Source of the DNA: Mycobacterium sp. Z3061
GTDB taxonomy: Bacteria > Actinomycetota > Actinomycetes > Mycobacteriales > Mycobacteriaceae
Direction of reading: 5' to 3'
Length of the DNA stretch: 64,000 bases
Assembly: GCF_031583025.1 (NCBI RefSeq)
Contig: NZ_CP134062.1
Location: 3,534,001 to 3,598,000 of the forward strand
The position numbers were made by a program, and so were the translations under genes. Below the pieces are notes generated by a model, which saw only the letters and a program-made list of their open reading frames with translations, had not been told where the DNA came from and searched no databases. Positions 34,886 through 44,350 of the stretch are shown in pieces. The stretch's first letter is position 1. Each line of letters starts with the position of its first letter.

Positions 34886-36238
34886 ATGACCGCCACTCCG
34901 CTTGCTGCTGCGGCTATCGCCCAACTCGAGGCCGAGGGCGTAGACACCGTCATCGGCACCGTGGTGAACCCCGCCGGGCTCACCCTGGCCAAGACCGTAC
35001 CGATTCGCCGGACGAACACGTTCGCCGATCCCGGCCTGGGTGCCAGTCCGACCTGGCATGCCTTCGCCATCGATCAGACCGGCATCGCGTTCACCGATGA
35101 CGTCACCGTGGTGGGGGACCAGCGCCTGCGCATCGACCTTTCCGCATTGCGCATCATCGGCGACGGGCTGGCATGGGCACCCGCCGGATTCTTCGAACAG
35201 GACGGCACTGCCGTCCCGGCCTGCAGCCGGGGGACCCTGGGCCGCATCGAGGCCGCGTTGGCCGACGCCGGCATCGAGGCCGCGGTCGGCCACGAAATCG
35301 AGTTCCTGCTGGTGGATTCCGGCGGCGGCCGGCTGCCTACCACGCTGTGGGCGCAGTACGGCCTGGCCGGAGTCCTCGAACACGAGGCATTCGTTCGGGA
35401 TGTGATCGCCGGTGCGACCTCCGCAGGAGTCGTGATCGAGCAGTTCCATCCCGAGTACGGACCCAATCAGTTCGAGCTCTCGCTGGCGCCCCAGCCACCG
35501 GTGGCCGCGGCCGACCAGCTGGTGCTGATGCGGATCATCATTGGCCGCGCCGCCCGCCGCCACGGGATGCGGATCAGCCTGTCGCCGGTGCCGTTCGCCG
35601 GAAGCGTGGGATCGGGTGCACATCAACACTTTTCACTGGTCACCCCGGAGGGTCCGCTGTTCTCCGGAGGCAACGGCCCCGGCGGCATGACAATGGCGGG
35701 ACAGGCAGCGGTGGCAGGTGTACTGCGTGGGCTGCCGCAGGCGCAGGGAATTCTGTCCGGGTCGATCGTCTCCGGCCTGCGGATGCGGCCAGGCAACTGG
35801 GCCGGCGCCTACGCCTGCTGGGGCATCGAGAACCGGGAGGCCGCAGTGCGATTCATCGAAGGTGGTCCCGGAAATCCGCACGGCGCCAACGTTGAAGTGA
35901 AGATCATCGATCCTTCGGCCAACCCCTACCTGGCTACCGCGGCGATACTGGCTCTGGCACTCGACGGCATCACCGGCCGCGCGACGTTGCCGCCGGAGAC
36001 TACGGTGGACCCCGAACAGCTTTCCGAAGCGGAACGGGACGACGCCGGAACCCGGCTGCTGCCCGACGATCAGGCGCAAGCCCTTGCGGCACTGGATGAC
36101 TCGGCGCTGATGCGTAAACTGCTGGGTGATCCGGTGGTCGACACGGTGACCGCGGTGCGCCGGATGGAGCACGACCGGTACGCGGACCTCGAACCCGCGG
36201 TGCTCGCCGACAAGTTCCGGATGGCCTGGAGCCTATGA
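34886..36238 (+). CDS. glnA3: Glutamine synthetase-like GlnA3, 450 aa
   Basis: GS-superfamily ligase joining glutamate to an amine with ATP. The metal and ATP motifs are GHEIEFLLV near residue 132, QFHPEYGPNQFELSLAP near 187 and GSGAHQHFSLVTPEG near 243. A C-terminal region with NREAAVRFIEGG and ANVEVKIIDPSANPYL follows. The adenylylation Tyr loop of GlnA1 is absent. Related GlnA3 proteins of Streptomyces glutamylate polyamines. ATG 34886 gives 450 aa, equal to Rv1878 as recalled; ATG 34877 is an alternative. The stop overlaps the next start as ATGA. Confidence 0.93.
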   Translation: MTATPLAAAAIAQLEAEGVDTVIGTVVNPAGLTLAKTVPIRRTNTFADPGLGASPTWHAFAIDQTGIAFTDDVTVVGDQRLRIDLSALRIIGDGLAWAPAGFFEQDGTAVPACSRGTLGRIEAALADAGIEAAVGHEIEFLLVDSGGGRLPTTLWAQYGLAGVLEHEAFVRDVIAGATSAGVVIEQFHPEYGPNQFELSLAPQPPVAAADQLVLMRIIIGRAARRHGMRISLSPVPFAGSVGSGAHQHFSLVTPEGPLFSGGNGPGGMTMAGQAAVAGVLRGLPQAQGILSGSIVSGLRMRPGNWAGAYACWGIENREAAVRFIEGGPGNPHGANVEVKIIDPSANPYLATAAILALALDGITGRATLPPETTVDPEQLSEAERDDAGTRLLPDDQAQALAALDDSALMRKLLGDPVVDTVTAVRRMEHDRYADLEPAVLADKFRMAWSL

Positions 36239-37380
36239 CCCCGGATTCCGCGCTGGCACAACATATTAGTCGGGTAGCGCTGATCGACCAGCACGCGCAC
36301 GGGTGTTGGTCGTCAGCCGGTGACCGGCGGCGTTTCGAGAACGCGCTCAACGAAGCCAACACGCAGCCCCTCGCCGCTTTCGACTCCGGCTTCGACACCC
36401 AACTCGGTTTCGCGGTGCGCAACCACTGCGCCGCCGTCCTCGGCCTACCCAGACATGTTGACCCGCAAGAATACTGGGAGCGCCGCAGCCAGTTCAGCGA
36501 GTCCGATCTGGCGCGGCGGTTCCTGTCGGCCGCCGGGGTGAGCAACTGGCTGATCGACACCGGATTCGCCGACGGGGTCACCGATGTCGCGGCTTTCGGC
36601 GAGCTGTCCGGTCGCCGCACCTACGAAGTGGTGCGCCTGGAACAGGTGGCCGAGGAGGCGGCACAGGCAGACGGAGATTACGCGGTTGCCTTCGAAGAGA
36701 TCCTGGCCCGCCGCGCCGCCGGCGCGGTCGGCACCAAATCGATCCTTGCCTACCGTGGCGGGTTCGACGGTGACCTCAGCGAGCCGTCCGCGGCCGAAGT
36801 CAGGACCGCCGCGCAACACTGGCGCGACGCAGGCGGCGTCCGGTTGCAGGACCGGGTGCTGCTGCGGTTCGGGTTGTATCAGGCATTGCGGCTGGGCAAA
36901 CCGCTGCAGTTCCACGTGGGCCTCGGCGATCGCGACTGCGACCTGCACAAGACCGACCCGCTGTATCTGCTTGACTTCCTGCGCAACTCAGGGGATACCC
37001 CTATCGTGTTGCTGCACTGCTATCCCTATGAACGTCAGGCCGGTTACCTGGCTCAGGCCCTCAACAACGTGTACATCGACGGCGGGCTGACCGTGAACCA
37101 GCTGGGCGCCCGGGCGCCGGCGTTCGTCGCACGAATGCTCGAACTCGCGCCGTTCCGCAAGATTCTGTACTCCTCGGACGGGTACGGGCCGGCCGAACTC
37201 CACTATCTGGGATCCGCGTTGTGGCGCAACGCAATCGGTCGCGTGCTGCACGGCTTCGTCGACGCCGACGACTGGAGCGAGGCGGACGCCATCCGGGTGG
37301 TCGACTTGATCGCCCACCACAACGCCGCCCGCATTTACCGTCTCGCCAGCGGCGACCCTCGCGGCCCGACCACCTGGTGA
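36235..37380 (+). CDS. Amidohydrolase-family protein, 381 aa (Rv1879-like)
   Basis: TIM-barrel metal-dependent hydrolase of the amidohydrolase-2/FluG N-terminal type. Metal ligands include the HxH in LIDQHAHGCW, a His in LQFHVGLGDRDCD, one in PIVLLHCYPYERQAG and the Asp in ILYSSDGYGPAE. Its ATG overlaps the glnA3 TGA, so the two proteins are made together. In fungi and some bacteria the same two domains are fused (FluG). A joint role, glutamylation of an amine followed by amide hydrolysis in amine catabolism, is a reasonable inference. Rv1879 is recalled as 378 aa. Confidence 0.9.
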   Translation: MTPDSALAQHISRVALIDQHAHGCWSSAGDRRRFENALNEANTQPLAAFDSGFDTQLGFAVRNHCAAVLGLPRHVDPQEYWERRSQFSESDLARRFLSAAGVSNWLIDTGFADGVTDVAAFGELSGRRTYEVVRLEQVAEEAAQADGDYAVAFEEILARRAAGAVGTKSILAYRGGFDGDLSEPSAAEVRTAAQHWRDAGGVRLQDRVLLRFGLYQALRLGKPLQFHVGLGDRDCDLHKTDPLYLLDFLRNSGDTPIVLLHCYPYERQAGYLAQALNNVYIDGGLTVNQLGARAPAFVARMLELAPFRKILYSSDGYGPAELHYLGSALWRNAIGRVLHGFVDADDWSEADAIRVVDLIAHHNAARIYRLASGDPRGPTTW

Positions 37381-37387
37381 GCAGTAG

Positions 37388-37840
37388 CTACACCAGGGCG
37401 CTGGCGTCGAAGATCCAGGACGTGTCGCCGCCCGCGAGGTTTTCGAAATGCTGCGGCGGCGCGAAGGCCACCAGGCTGTTCATGTCCCAATAGTCTTTCC
37501 ACACAGCGATTTTGCCGTCGACGACCTTGTGCACGGTGACGAACCTGAGGACGCCCCGCTCCCCGGTCGGGAAGGTCCACGTCTCGGAGTGCTCGTAGAT
37601 GACGTCGGAACCGTTGGACACCAACACCCCGTCGTGATTCTCGTATCCGGCCAGGTGTTCCAGCCCGATCTTCAGCCGCGTCACGATGTTCTCCGGACCA
37701 CGAGCCGACACGGCCGGGACCGGCATGTCGACGTAGAGACAGTCGTCGGACAGGAATGTCGGCACCGCCTCCCAGTCCCGCCGCGAGAGCGCTTGCCACA
37801 TTCCGGTCACGACACTCTCGGCGGTGATCATTTCTGTCAT
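37388..37840 (-). CDS. NTF2-like / limonene-epoxide-hydrolase-type protein, 150 aa
   Basis: SnoaL/LEH-type cone-fold protein: SVVTGMWQALSRRDWEAVPTF, CLYVDMPVPAVSARGPENIV, SETWTFPTGERGVLRFVTVH and KIAVWKDYWDMNSLVAF. The Arg/Asp pattern of limonene-1,2-epoxide hydrolases (Asp-Arg-Asp triad) may be met by DMPVP, R in the VLRFV strand and D in KDYWD. ATG 37840 is preferred to the upstream TTG 37849. It lies 63 bp downstream of cyp140, so it could hydrate an epoxide made by that P450 (inference). Confidence 0.8.
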   Translation of the reverse strand: MTEMITAESVVTGMWQALSRRDWEAVPTFLSDDCLYVDMPVPAVSARGPENIVTRLKIGLEHLAGYENHDGVLVSNGSDVIYEHSETWTFPTGERGVLRFVTVHKVVDGKIAVWKDYWDMNSLVAFAPPQHFENLAGGDTSWIFDASALV

Positions 37841-37903
37841 ACCCGTCAATTAACTAGGCCGCCGCACGGGTGTCAACCACGGCGCGGCGGCATGCGGGCC
37901 CGA

Positions 37904-39220
37904 CTATCGCGCGGCCATCGAACGGGCCGGTCCGAGTTGCACCGGCAGGGTGGACCAGCCGCGCAGTACCCGCGTACTGCGCCGGCTCCCGCTACCTGCG
38001 ATCCGGACGTCGGGGAAACGTTCGAAGAAGGTGCGCAGCCCGACTTCGCCCTCGGCTCGCGCCAGCGCCGCACCGAGGCAGAAGTGGCGTCCCGTCGAGA
38101 ACGCGAGATGCCTTCCCGCGTTTACCCTTTCGACATCGAAGCGGTGCGGGTCGGCGAATACGGCGGGGTCCCGGTTGGCGGCGGCCAGATAGACGACCAC
38201 CACCTCGCCGCGGTAGATCGGCATCCCCGCCACCTCGACGTCGCGCCCGGCCACCCGCGCGGTCAGCTGCACGGGCGAGTCGAGCCGCAGGATCTCCTCC
38301 ACCGCGTTGGGCCACAACTCGGGCCGCTCCCGCAGCTTGTCCAGCTGATCGGGATGGTCGAGCAGCATCCGGATTCCGTTGCCCAACAGGTTGACCGTGG
38401 TCTCGAAGCCGGCGACCAGGACCAGCCCTGCGACTGCCTGCAACTCGATGTCGTCGAGATAGCTGTCCTCGCTGCCGCTCTGGGCGGTCTGAATCAATTG
38501 ACTCATCAGGTCGTCACCCGGGTTGCGTTGCAGCTCACGCAGATGCTGCACCAGCCACGCGTTGAAGCCTGCCGTACCCCGCTGCACGCGGACGTACTGC
38601 CGCCAGGGCAACCCGATGTCCAGACTCGGGGCGGCCAACTCGCCGAACTCCAGCACACGCCGGCGGTCGTACTCCGGCACCCCGAGGATCTCGCTGATGA
38701 CGGTGATCGGTAGCTGGGAGCAATACCGGCCGACGATGTCGACCCCGCCGGGCCGGTCGGAGAGCCGATCGAGCAGTTCGTCCGCCGTCTGCTGAACCCG
38801 GTCGCGCAGCGCGTTCACCGCCCGCGAGGTGAACACCGCCGAGACGGTCTTGCGGTAGCGGGTGTGATCGGGCGGTTCGACCGCCAGCAGCGACGGCGGC
38901 CGCAGCGGGTGCAGGCGATGGTCACGGGTACGAAGTTCCAACCAGCGCAACGGTTTCGGCAGACTATCGCCGAAGTTGACGACGTGGAAATCGTCGGAGC
39001 GAAGAAAATCGTGGGCGAGTCGGTGGTCGACCGTCATCAGGTTCGCCCGGTTGCGCACCAATCCGCCGCGACGTCGTACTTCGTCATAGAACGGCACCGG
39101 GTCGTCGGCGACAGCCGGGTCGGCGATCAACCTGGCTTGCAGGTCACCCCGCCGGACCGCGAGTTTGGCCACCCCGCGGACCACGCCGTGCATCGCGAAC
39201 CAGTGCAGTCTGTCCTTCAC
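37904..39220 (-). CDS. cyp140: Cytochrome P450 Cyp140, 438 aa
   Basis: Soluble bacterial P450. The haem loop is AFSTGRHFCLGAALARAEGE with the Cys ligand. The I-helix is LVLVAGFETTVNLLGNGI with the acid-alcohol pair changed to Glu-Thr in GFETT. The K-helix ExxR is EEILRLDSPVQ. Length is identical to M. tuberculosis Cyp140 (Rv1880c, recalled as 438 aa). GTG or ATG at 39220 lies 3 bp after the lppE stop. The substrate is not established. The redox partner is not encoded next to it. Confidence 0.93.
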   Translation of the reverse strand: MKDRLHWFAMHGVVRGVAKLAVRRGDLQARLIADPAVADDPVPFYDEVRRRGGLVRNRANLMTVDHRLAHDFLRSDDFHVVNFGDSLPKPLRWLELRTRDHRLHPLRPPSLLAVEPPDHTRYRKTVSAVFTSRAVNALRDRVQQTADELLDRLSDRPGGVDIVGRYCSQLPITVISEILGVPEYDRRRVLEFGELAAPSLDIGLPWRQYVRVQRGTAGFNAWLVQHLRELQRNPGDDLMSQLIQTAQSGSEDSYLDDIELQAVAGLVLVAGFETTVNLLGNGIRMLLDHPDQLDKLRERPELWPNAVEEILRLDSPVQLTARVAGRDVEVAGMPIYRGEVVVVYLAAANRDPAVFADPHRFDVERVNAGRHLAFSTGRHFCLGAALARAEGEVGLRTFFERFPDVRIAGSGSRRSTRVLRGWSTLPVQLGPARSMAAR

Positions 39221-39223
39221 CGG

Positions 39224-39640
39224 TCAGCACTCGGCGCTGATCTTGAAGTCCGTCGTGACGACCTTGTTCGGGTTGTTGCTGTTGATGCCGGATGCGCTGC
39301 CGGTGATGGTGAAGGCGTTCTTGTTGACGTCCACGTGCGCGTCGCCCACCCCGCCCTCGTAGTAGCTGCCGGTGAAGCCGTCGATATTGCGGATCTTGAC
39401 GAACTGCGGAATCACCCGGTCGCCGCTGATCAACATCACCGCCTGCACCTGGCCGTCGCGATCGCGAATGTCGATGGTCCGATAGGCCTGCATCTGACTG
39501 CACGCCGGCGGGCGCGTGGTGTGCGCGGAGCCGTCGAGGGTCAGATGCGCGGCCTTGCGGGGCATGATATGAGTGCCGCCGCAGCCGGACACGGTGAGTG
39601 CCAATGCGATTCCTGCCGTTACCACCATCCGGTTCTGCAC
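39224..39640 (-). CDS. lppE: Lipoprotein LppE, 138 aa
   Basis: Exported lipoprotein with lipobox LTVSGCGG (Cys near residue 21). GTG at 39640 is chosen because it supplies an Arg in the n-region (VQNRMVVTAG); the inner ATG 39628 would leave the signal without positive charge. The mature part is a beta-rich domain with cysteines in PPACSQM and at the C-terminus (ISAEC), similar to the LpqH/19-kDa type fold (FTITGSASGINSNNPNK). It lies 7 bp after the SDR stop and 3 bp before cyp140, in one transcript. Rv1881c is recalled as 139 aa. Confidence 0.9.
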   Translation of the reverse strand: MQNRMVVTAGIALALTVSGCGGTHIMPRKAAHLTLDGSAHTTRPPACSQMQAYRTIDIRDRDGQVQAVMLISGDRVIPQFVKIRNIDGFTGSYYEGGVGDAHVDVNKNAFTITGSASGINSNNPNKVVTTDFKISAEC

Positions 39641-39647
39641 CAGGACA

Positions 39648-40478
39648 TTATTGCTGCTTCGGGTCCAGCCTGGGCAATGCTTTGACGATGCGATTTCGGA
39701 CGAACTCGGGGCTGATGCCCTTGAGCCGGTCGATCCAGCGGATGCTGCCGGGCACATACCAGTGCAGCCGCGTCGGATGCTGGTAGGCCTGCCACGCCAC
39801 CTCGGCGACGCTGGAGGCCGGCATCAGCCGGAACATCCCCCTCTTGGGCGCGGCAGCACGCAACTCGTCGTGGGTCATCTGGGTTTCCGACCCGTCGGAG
39901 TGCTGAGGTGTCGAGGTGAGGATGGCGGTGTCGATCAGGCCGGGCAGCACGTCGGCGACCCGCACACCGTGGCGCTGCCATTCCACGCTCAGCGCCTCCG
40001 TCAGTCCCTTGACGGCGTGCTTGGTCGCCGAGTACACGGCGATGCGCGGCATGCCGTAGGTGCCCGAGGAGGACGACGTCGAGAACATCAGGCTGCCCGG
40101 CGCCTTCTTCAGGTAGGGGAGTGCCCCGTAGGCGCCCGTCAGCACGGCCTTGAAGTTCACGTCGACGACCCGCATGGCGGCCTCGTACGGCACGTCCTCG
40201 AACCAGCCGCCTTCGCCGATACCGGCGTTGTTCCACATCATGTCGAGCCCGCCGCCGGCGTTGCCGGCGCAGAAGTCGGCCAGGGCCGCATCCAGCGCCG
40301 CCTTGTCGGTCACGTCGACCACCCGGGTCCACAGGCCGGCGCCCAACTCCACACTGAGCGCGGCCAGGCCGTCGTCATTGCGGTCTACGGCGCCGACGCG
40401 CCAGCCCTTGCCGTGGAACAGCTTGACGCCTTCCCGGCCCATCCCACTGCCCGCACCGGTGATGAATATCGTCTTCAT
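39648..40478 (-). CDS. SDR-family oxidoreductase, 276 aa (Rv1882c-like)
   Basis: Classical short-chain dehydrogenase. TIFITGAGSGMGREGVKLF is the cofactor loop, NNAGIGEGG follows strand 4, and the active site is Ser in FSTSSSSGTYG plus YSATKHAVKGL (Tyr-x3-Lys). ATG at 40478 begins at the fold. Rv1882c is recalled as 277 aa. It lies between the SRPBCC gene (24 bp) and lppE, inside the cyp140 unit. It may oxidise a hydroxylated product of the P450 (inference). Confidence 0.92.
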   Translation of the reverse strand: MKTIFITGAGSGMGREGVKLFHGKGWRVGAVDRNDDGLAALSVELGAGLWTRVVDVTDKAALDAALADFCAGNAGGGLDMMWNNAGIGEGGWFEDVPYEAAMRVVDVNFKAVLTGAYGALPYLKKAPGSLMFSTSSSSGTYGMPRIAVYSATKHAVKGLTEALSVEWQRHGVRVADVLPGLIDTAILTSTPQHSDGSETQMTHDELRAAAPKRGMFRLMPASSVAEVAWQAYQHPTRLHWYVPGSIRWIDRLKGISPEFVRNRIVKALPRLDPKQQ

Positions 40479-40501
40479 CGAGGTGATCTCCGCCCAGCCC
40501 C

Positions 40502-40957
40502 TCAGCCTGCTTCGACCACATCTTTGATGCGATGCAGCGTCTTCGTCATGTCTCTTATGTTGCGACGTTTACGTAAGAAGCCTCCCAACACCAGGTAGAC
40601 GTTGTTGAACGGCGATGGAGCGAGCCGGAAAGACTCGGTGACGTCCGTCCCGTCACCAATCGGCTCCAGCCGGTAATGCCAGTTGTTCACCACCCGGTCG
40701 CCGACCAGCACAGCAAACCCGAATTCGCGACCGGGCTCGCAGGCCGTCACCTCGCAGGTGGTCCAGTACACCGGGCCGATCTCGTTGCGGCGGACGTGGC
40801 CGCGGAACCGCGCTCCGAGTTCGGGGCCGGTCGCGCCGTCGAGCCACTCGGCCTCGAAGGTTTCCGGTGAGAAGCGCCCGGTATTTCGAATATCGGCAAT
40901 TAATTCCCAGATCTTGTCTGCCGGCGCCGCCATATGAACCGTTGCTGAACCCTCCAT
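40502..40957 (-). CDS. SRPBCC (polyketide cyclase/dehydrase-like) protein, 151 aa (Rv1883c-like)
   Basis: START/SRPBCC hydrophobic-ligand-binding fold: ATVHMAAPADKIWELIADIRN at the start, FSPETFEAEWLDGATGPELG, CEVTACEPGREFGFAV and the long C-terminal helix RDMTKTLHRIKDVVEAG. No catalytic residue is assigned; it probably binds or shapes a lipid or polyketide. ATG 40957 starts just before the fold; TTG 40969 would add four residues. Rv1883c is recalled as 153 aa. Confidence 0.85.
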   Translation of the reverse strand: MEGSATVHMAAPADKIWELIADIRNTGRFSPETFEAEWLDGATGPELGARFRGHVRRNEIGPVYWTTCEVTACEPGREFGFAVLVGDRVVNNWHYRLEPIGDGTDVTESFRLAPSPFNNVYLVLGGFLRKRRNIRDMTKTLHRIKDVVEAG

Positions 40958-41008
40958 AGGAGGATCCAATCACGTCGCATGTAACGAAACGCGGCGCCCC
41001 GCCGATAA

Positions 41009-41464
41009 TCATTGTTTGGGCGTGAACATCCCGATGATCTGGCTGATGGTCTGAGTCAGCGTGCCACCCGGCTTGGGCAGTTGCGCGATCCCCGGACCCA
41101 TGCCACCCGCGCTGGCGCACTTCGGCCACGCGCCCGGTCCCTGACCGGCCAGAACCTTGTTCGCTACGGCGATTTGTTGCTGCTTGGAGGCTTTCGCGGG
41201 GTTTCCGACGCCGCCGTACTCCTCCCACGTGGCTTGCTTGAACTGCAGACCGCCGTAGGCGCCGTTGCCCGTGTTGGCGGCCCAGTTGCCGCCGGATTCG
41301 CACTGTGCGACGGCCTCCCAGTTCATGGCGTCGGCGTCGGCGGTGCCGGCGGACAGCGACATGCCGGTGGCGATGAATCCCGCGGTGATGGCGGACTTGA
41401 TGAGGGGCTTTGTGATGTTCGTCATGCCCGGCATTTCGCCGAGCGTGTTCAAAGCGTTACCCAC
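41009..41464 (-). CDS. rpfC: Resuscitation-promoting factor RpfC, 151 aa
   Basis: Secreted muralytic enzyme with a transglycosylase-like fold. A signal segment ([20 protein letters not shown]) is followed by the Rpf domain [20 protein letters not shown] with catalytic Glu, then [16 protein letters not shown] and [20 protein letters not shown], and a Gly/Pro tail. The two conserved Cys (QCESG, PKCAS) are present. GTG 41464, ATG 41434 and ATG 41425 are all possible starts; the last gives the tightest signal peptide. Position and sequence agree with Rv1884c. Confidence 0.93.
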   Translation of the reverse strand: MGNALNTLGEMPGMTNITKPLIKSAITAGFIATGMSLSAGTADADAMNWEAVAQCESGGNWAANTGNGAYGGLQFKQATWEEYGGVGNPAKASKQQQIAVANKVLAGQGPGAWPKCASAGGMGPGIAQLPKPGGTLTQTISQIIGMFTPKQ

Positions 41465-41532
41465 TAGAAAAAATTATGAGATCAGTTGTCTACCGCAATG
41501 AGATTGGCGCAAACGCCGTTTCGGCGGGTGCC

Positions 41533-42114
41533 TCAGGCGGGTGGCTGCACCTGGCAGTAGGCGGCGGTTGCCGCCGTAAGCGCACGTTGATACAGGTTGT
41601 CCAGTCCGCGCAGTCGCGTCACCTCGCTGCGGGCGTTCCGCAGCAGACCCGGGCATGCGGGAGAGTTCAGCAAACCCCAGTTAAGTGATATGTGAGACAA
41701 AATCTTAGTGTTCAACGCGTCGATAGCGGCCCGTGAGGCGGCAAGATCGGCCGGAGCGGGAGGCACGGCGGCCGGCGCCAGCTTCCAGTCCGCGAACCGG
41801 GAGTACTCGATCGCTTCGGTCGCGGCGATCTGATCGCTGAACACGCGGGCGACGTAATCCGGGTCGACCTGTGCCGAGGCGGCGTCCTCGCGCAGCGTCA
41901 CCAGCTCCTGCTGCACGCGAACCGGATCCTCGATGGCGGCGTGTGCGCCCCATTTGTAGGCGGCCACCGGCTCGGCGATCGCCAGCCGCTCAGCCAGCGC
42001 ATCAACCAGAGCGGTCAGCGGGCCGGCATTATCGGCCCGGCTCGGCGGCGCGGCGCCACCGGCGAGCACCAGGGCAACCGCGACCAGAGCGGTGCGGGAC
42101 GCGGCATGCAGCAT
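41533..42114 (-). CDS. Secreted chorismate mutase, AroQ-gamma type, 193 aa (Rv1885c-like)
   Basis: Periplasmic/exported chorismate mutase turning chorismate into prephenate. The signal peptide is MLHAASRTALVAVALVLAGG with cleavage near SRA-DN. The mature all-helical part has LAERLAIAEPVAAYKWGAHA (active-site Arg and Lys) and the disulphide cysteines near SPACPGLL and AAYCQVQ. Length is close to Rv1885c (199 aa). ATG 42114 gives the signal peptide directly. It lies 68 bp upstream of rpfC. Confidence 0.93.
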   Translation of the reverse strand: MLHAASRTALVAVALVLAGGAAPPSRADNAGPLTALVDALAERLAIAEPVAAYKWGAHAAIEDPVRVQQELVTLREDAASAQVDPDYVARVFSDQIAATEAIEYSRFADWKLAPAAVPPAPADLAASRAAIDALNTKILSHISLNWGLLNSPACPGLLRNARSEVTRLRGLDNLYQRALTAATAAYCQVQPPA

Positions 42115-42162
42115 CGCGGCCCTCCCTCGTCGAGTGTTCAGGTCCTGACGAACAATGGTGGC

Positions 42163-42729
42163 ATGCGTGCAGACTGGTTGCGCTCGACCCAGGCCCGGTC
42201 TCTGCTCGCCGCCACCCTGGCAACCTCGCTGCTGCTCGGAGGTGCCTTCCTGGCCGTGGACCAACTGCACGCCACGCCCGCCGACGCCCTTCACCGTCCC
42301 GGGCCCTCATTGTCGGACCAACAGAGCCGGACCCAGGCCGTGGGCGCCGCCCGGGACGTCGTCTCGGCCGCGCAGCTGCGCACGACGACGGCGGGCTATC
42401 TGTTGATGTCGTGCCGGGACCGCGACAACCCGCCGTACCAGGGCGCGGTGTACCTGACCTTCACGATTCCCGCGGATACCCGCGCCGACGTCTACCTGCC
42501 GGCCGTCGCCAAGGCGCTGACCGCCGGCGGCTGGGTGGAGGGCCTGTCACCCGGCGGTCACCCGTACAGCAAGTCGGTGTCCAAGAGCCAGGTCACCGCG
42601 CTGATCTACCGCGACGACGACAACGCGAGCCTGGGTGTGGCGCGGATCTACGGCGAATGCCGTAACACCAGCGATCACCGCACCGACACCACGGGGTGGG
42701 TGGACGTCACCGCCGAGATCAGCGGCTAA
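42163..42729 (+). CDS. Membrane-anchored or secreted protein of unknown function, 188 aa
   Basis: A single N-terminal hydrophobic segment (LLAATLATSLLLGGAFLAVD, residues 13-32) precedes an extracytoplasmic domain of about 150 residues with two Cys (LLMSCRDRDNPPYQG and YGECRNTSDHR) that may form a disulphide. The fold looks alpha/beta (YLTFTIPADTRADVYLPAVA; AKALTAGGWVEG). I recognise no family. ATG 42163 follows a 48-bp gap from the divergent chorismate mutase, so the two may share a promoter region. Confidence 0.82.
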   Translation: MRADWLRSTQARSLLAATLATSLLLGGAFLAVDQLHATPADALHRPGPSLSDQQSRTQAVGAARDVVSAAQLRTTTAGYLLMSCRDRDNPPYQGAVYLTFTIPADTRADVYLPAVAKALTAGGWVEGLSPGGHPYSKSVSKSQVTALIYRDDDNASLGVARIYGECRNTSDHRTDTTGWVDVTAEISG

Positions 42730-42754
42730 AACCGCGCGGATATCCCCTGAACGC

Positions 42755-42794
42755 ACTACTGCGCCTGACGGCCGAAGCCGTCAGGCGCAGTAGT
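42755..42794. terminator. Bidirectional hairpin between convergent genes, 18-bp perfect stem
   Basis: A perfect 18-bp inverted repeat (arms 42755-42772 and 42777-42794) with a CGAA tetraloop fills the gap between the 188-aa gene and fbpB. The stem is GC-rich and very stable. No U-tract follows on either side, so it is a candidate U-less mycobacterial terminator for both strands. Confidence 0.8.
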
Positions 42795-42811
42795 AGCAAT
42801 TGTCGTGCGGG

Positions 42812-44350
<1,539 letters not shown>

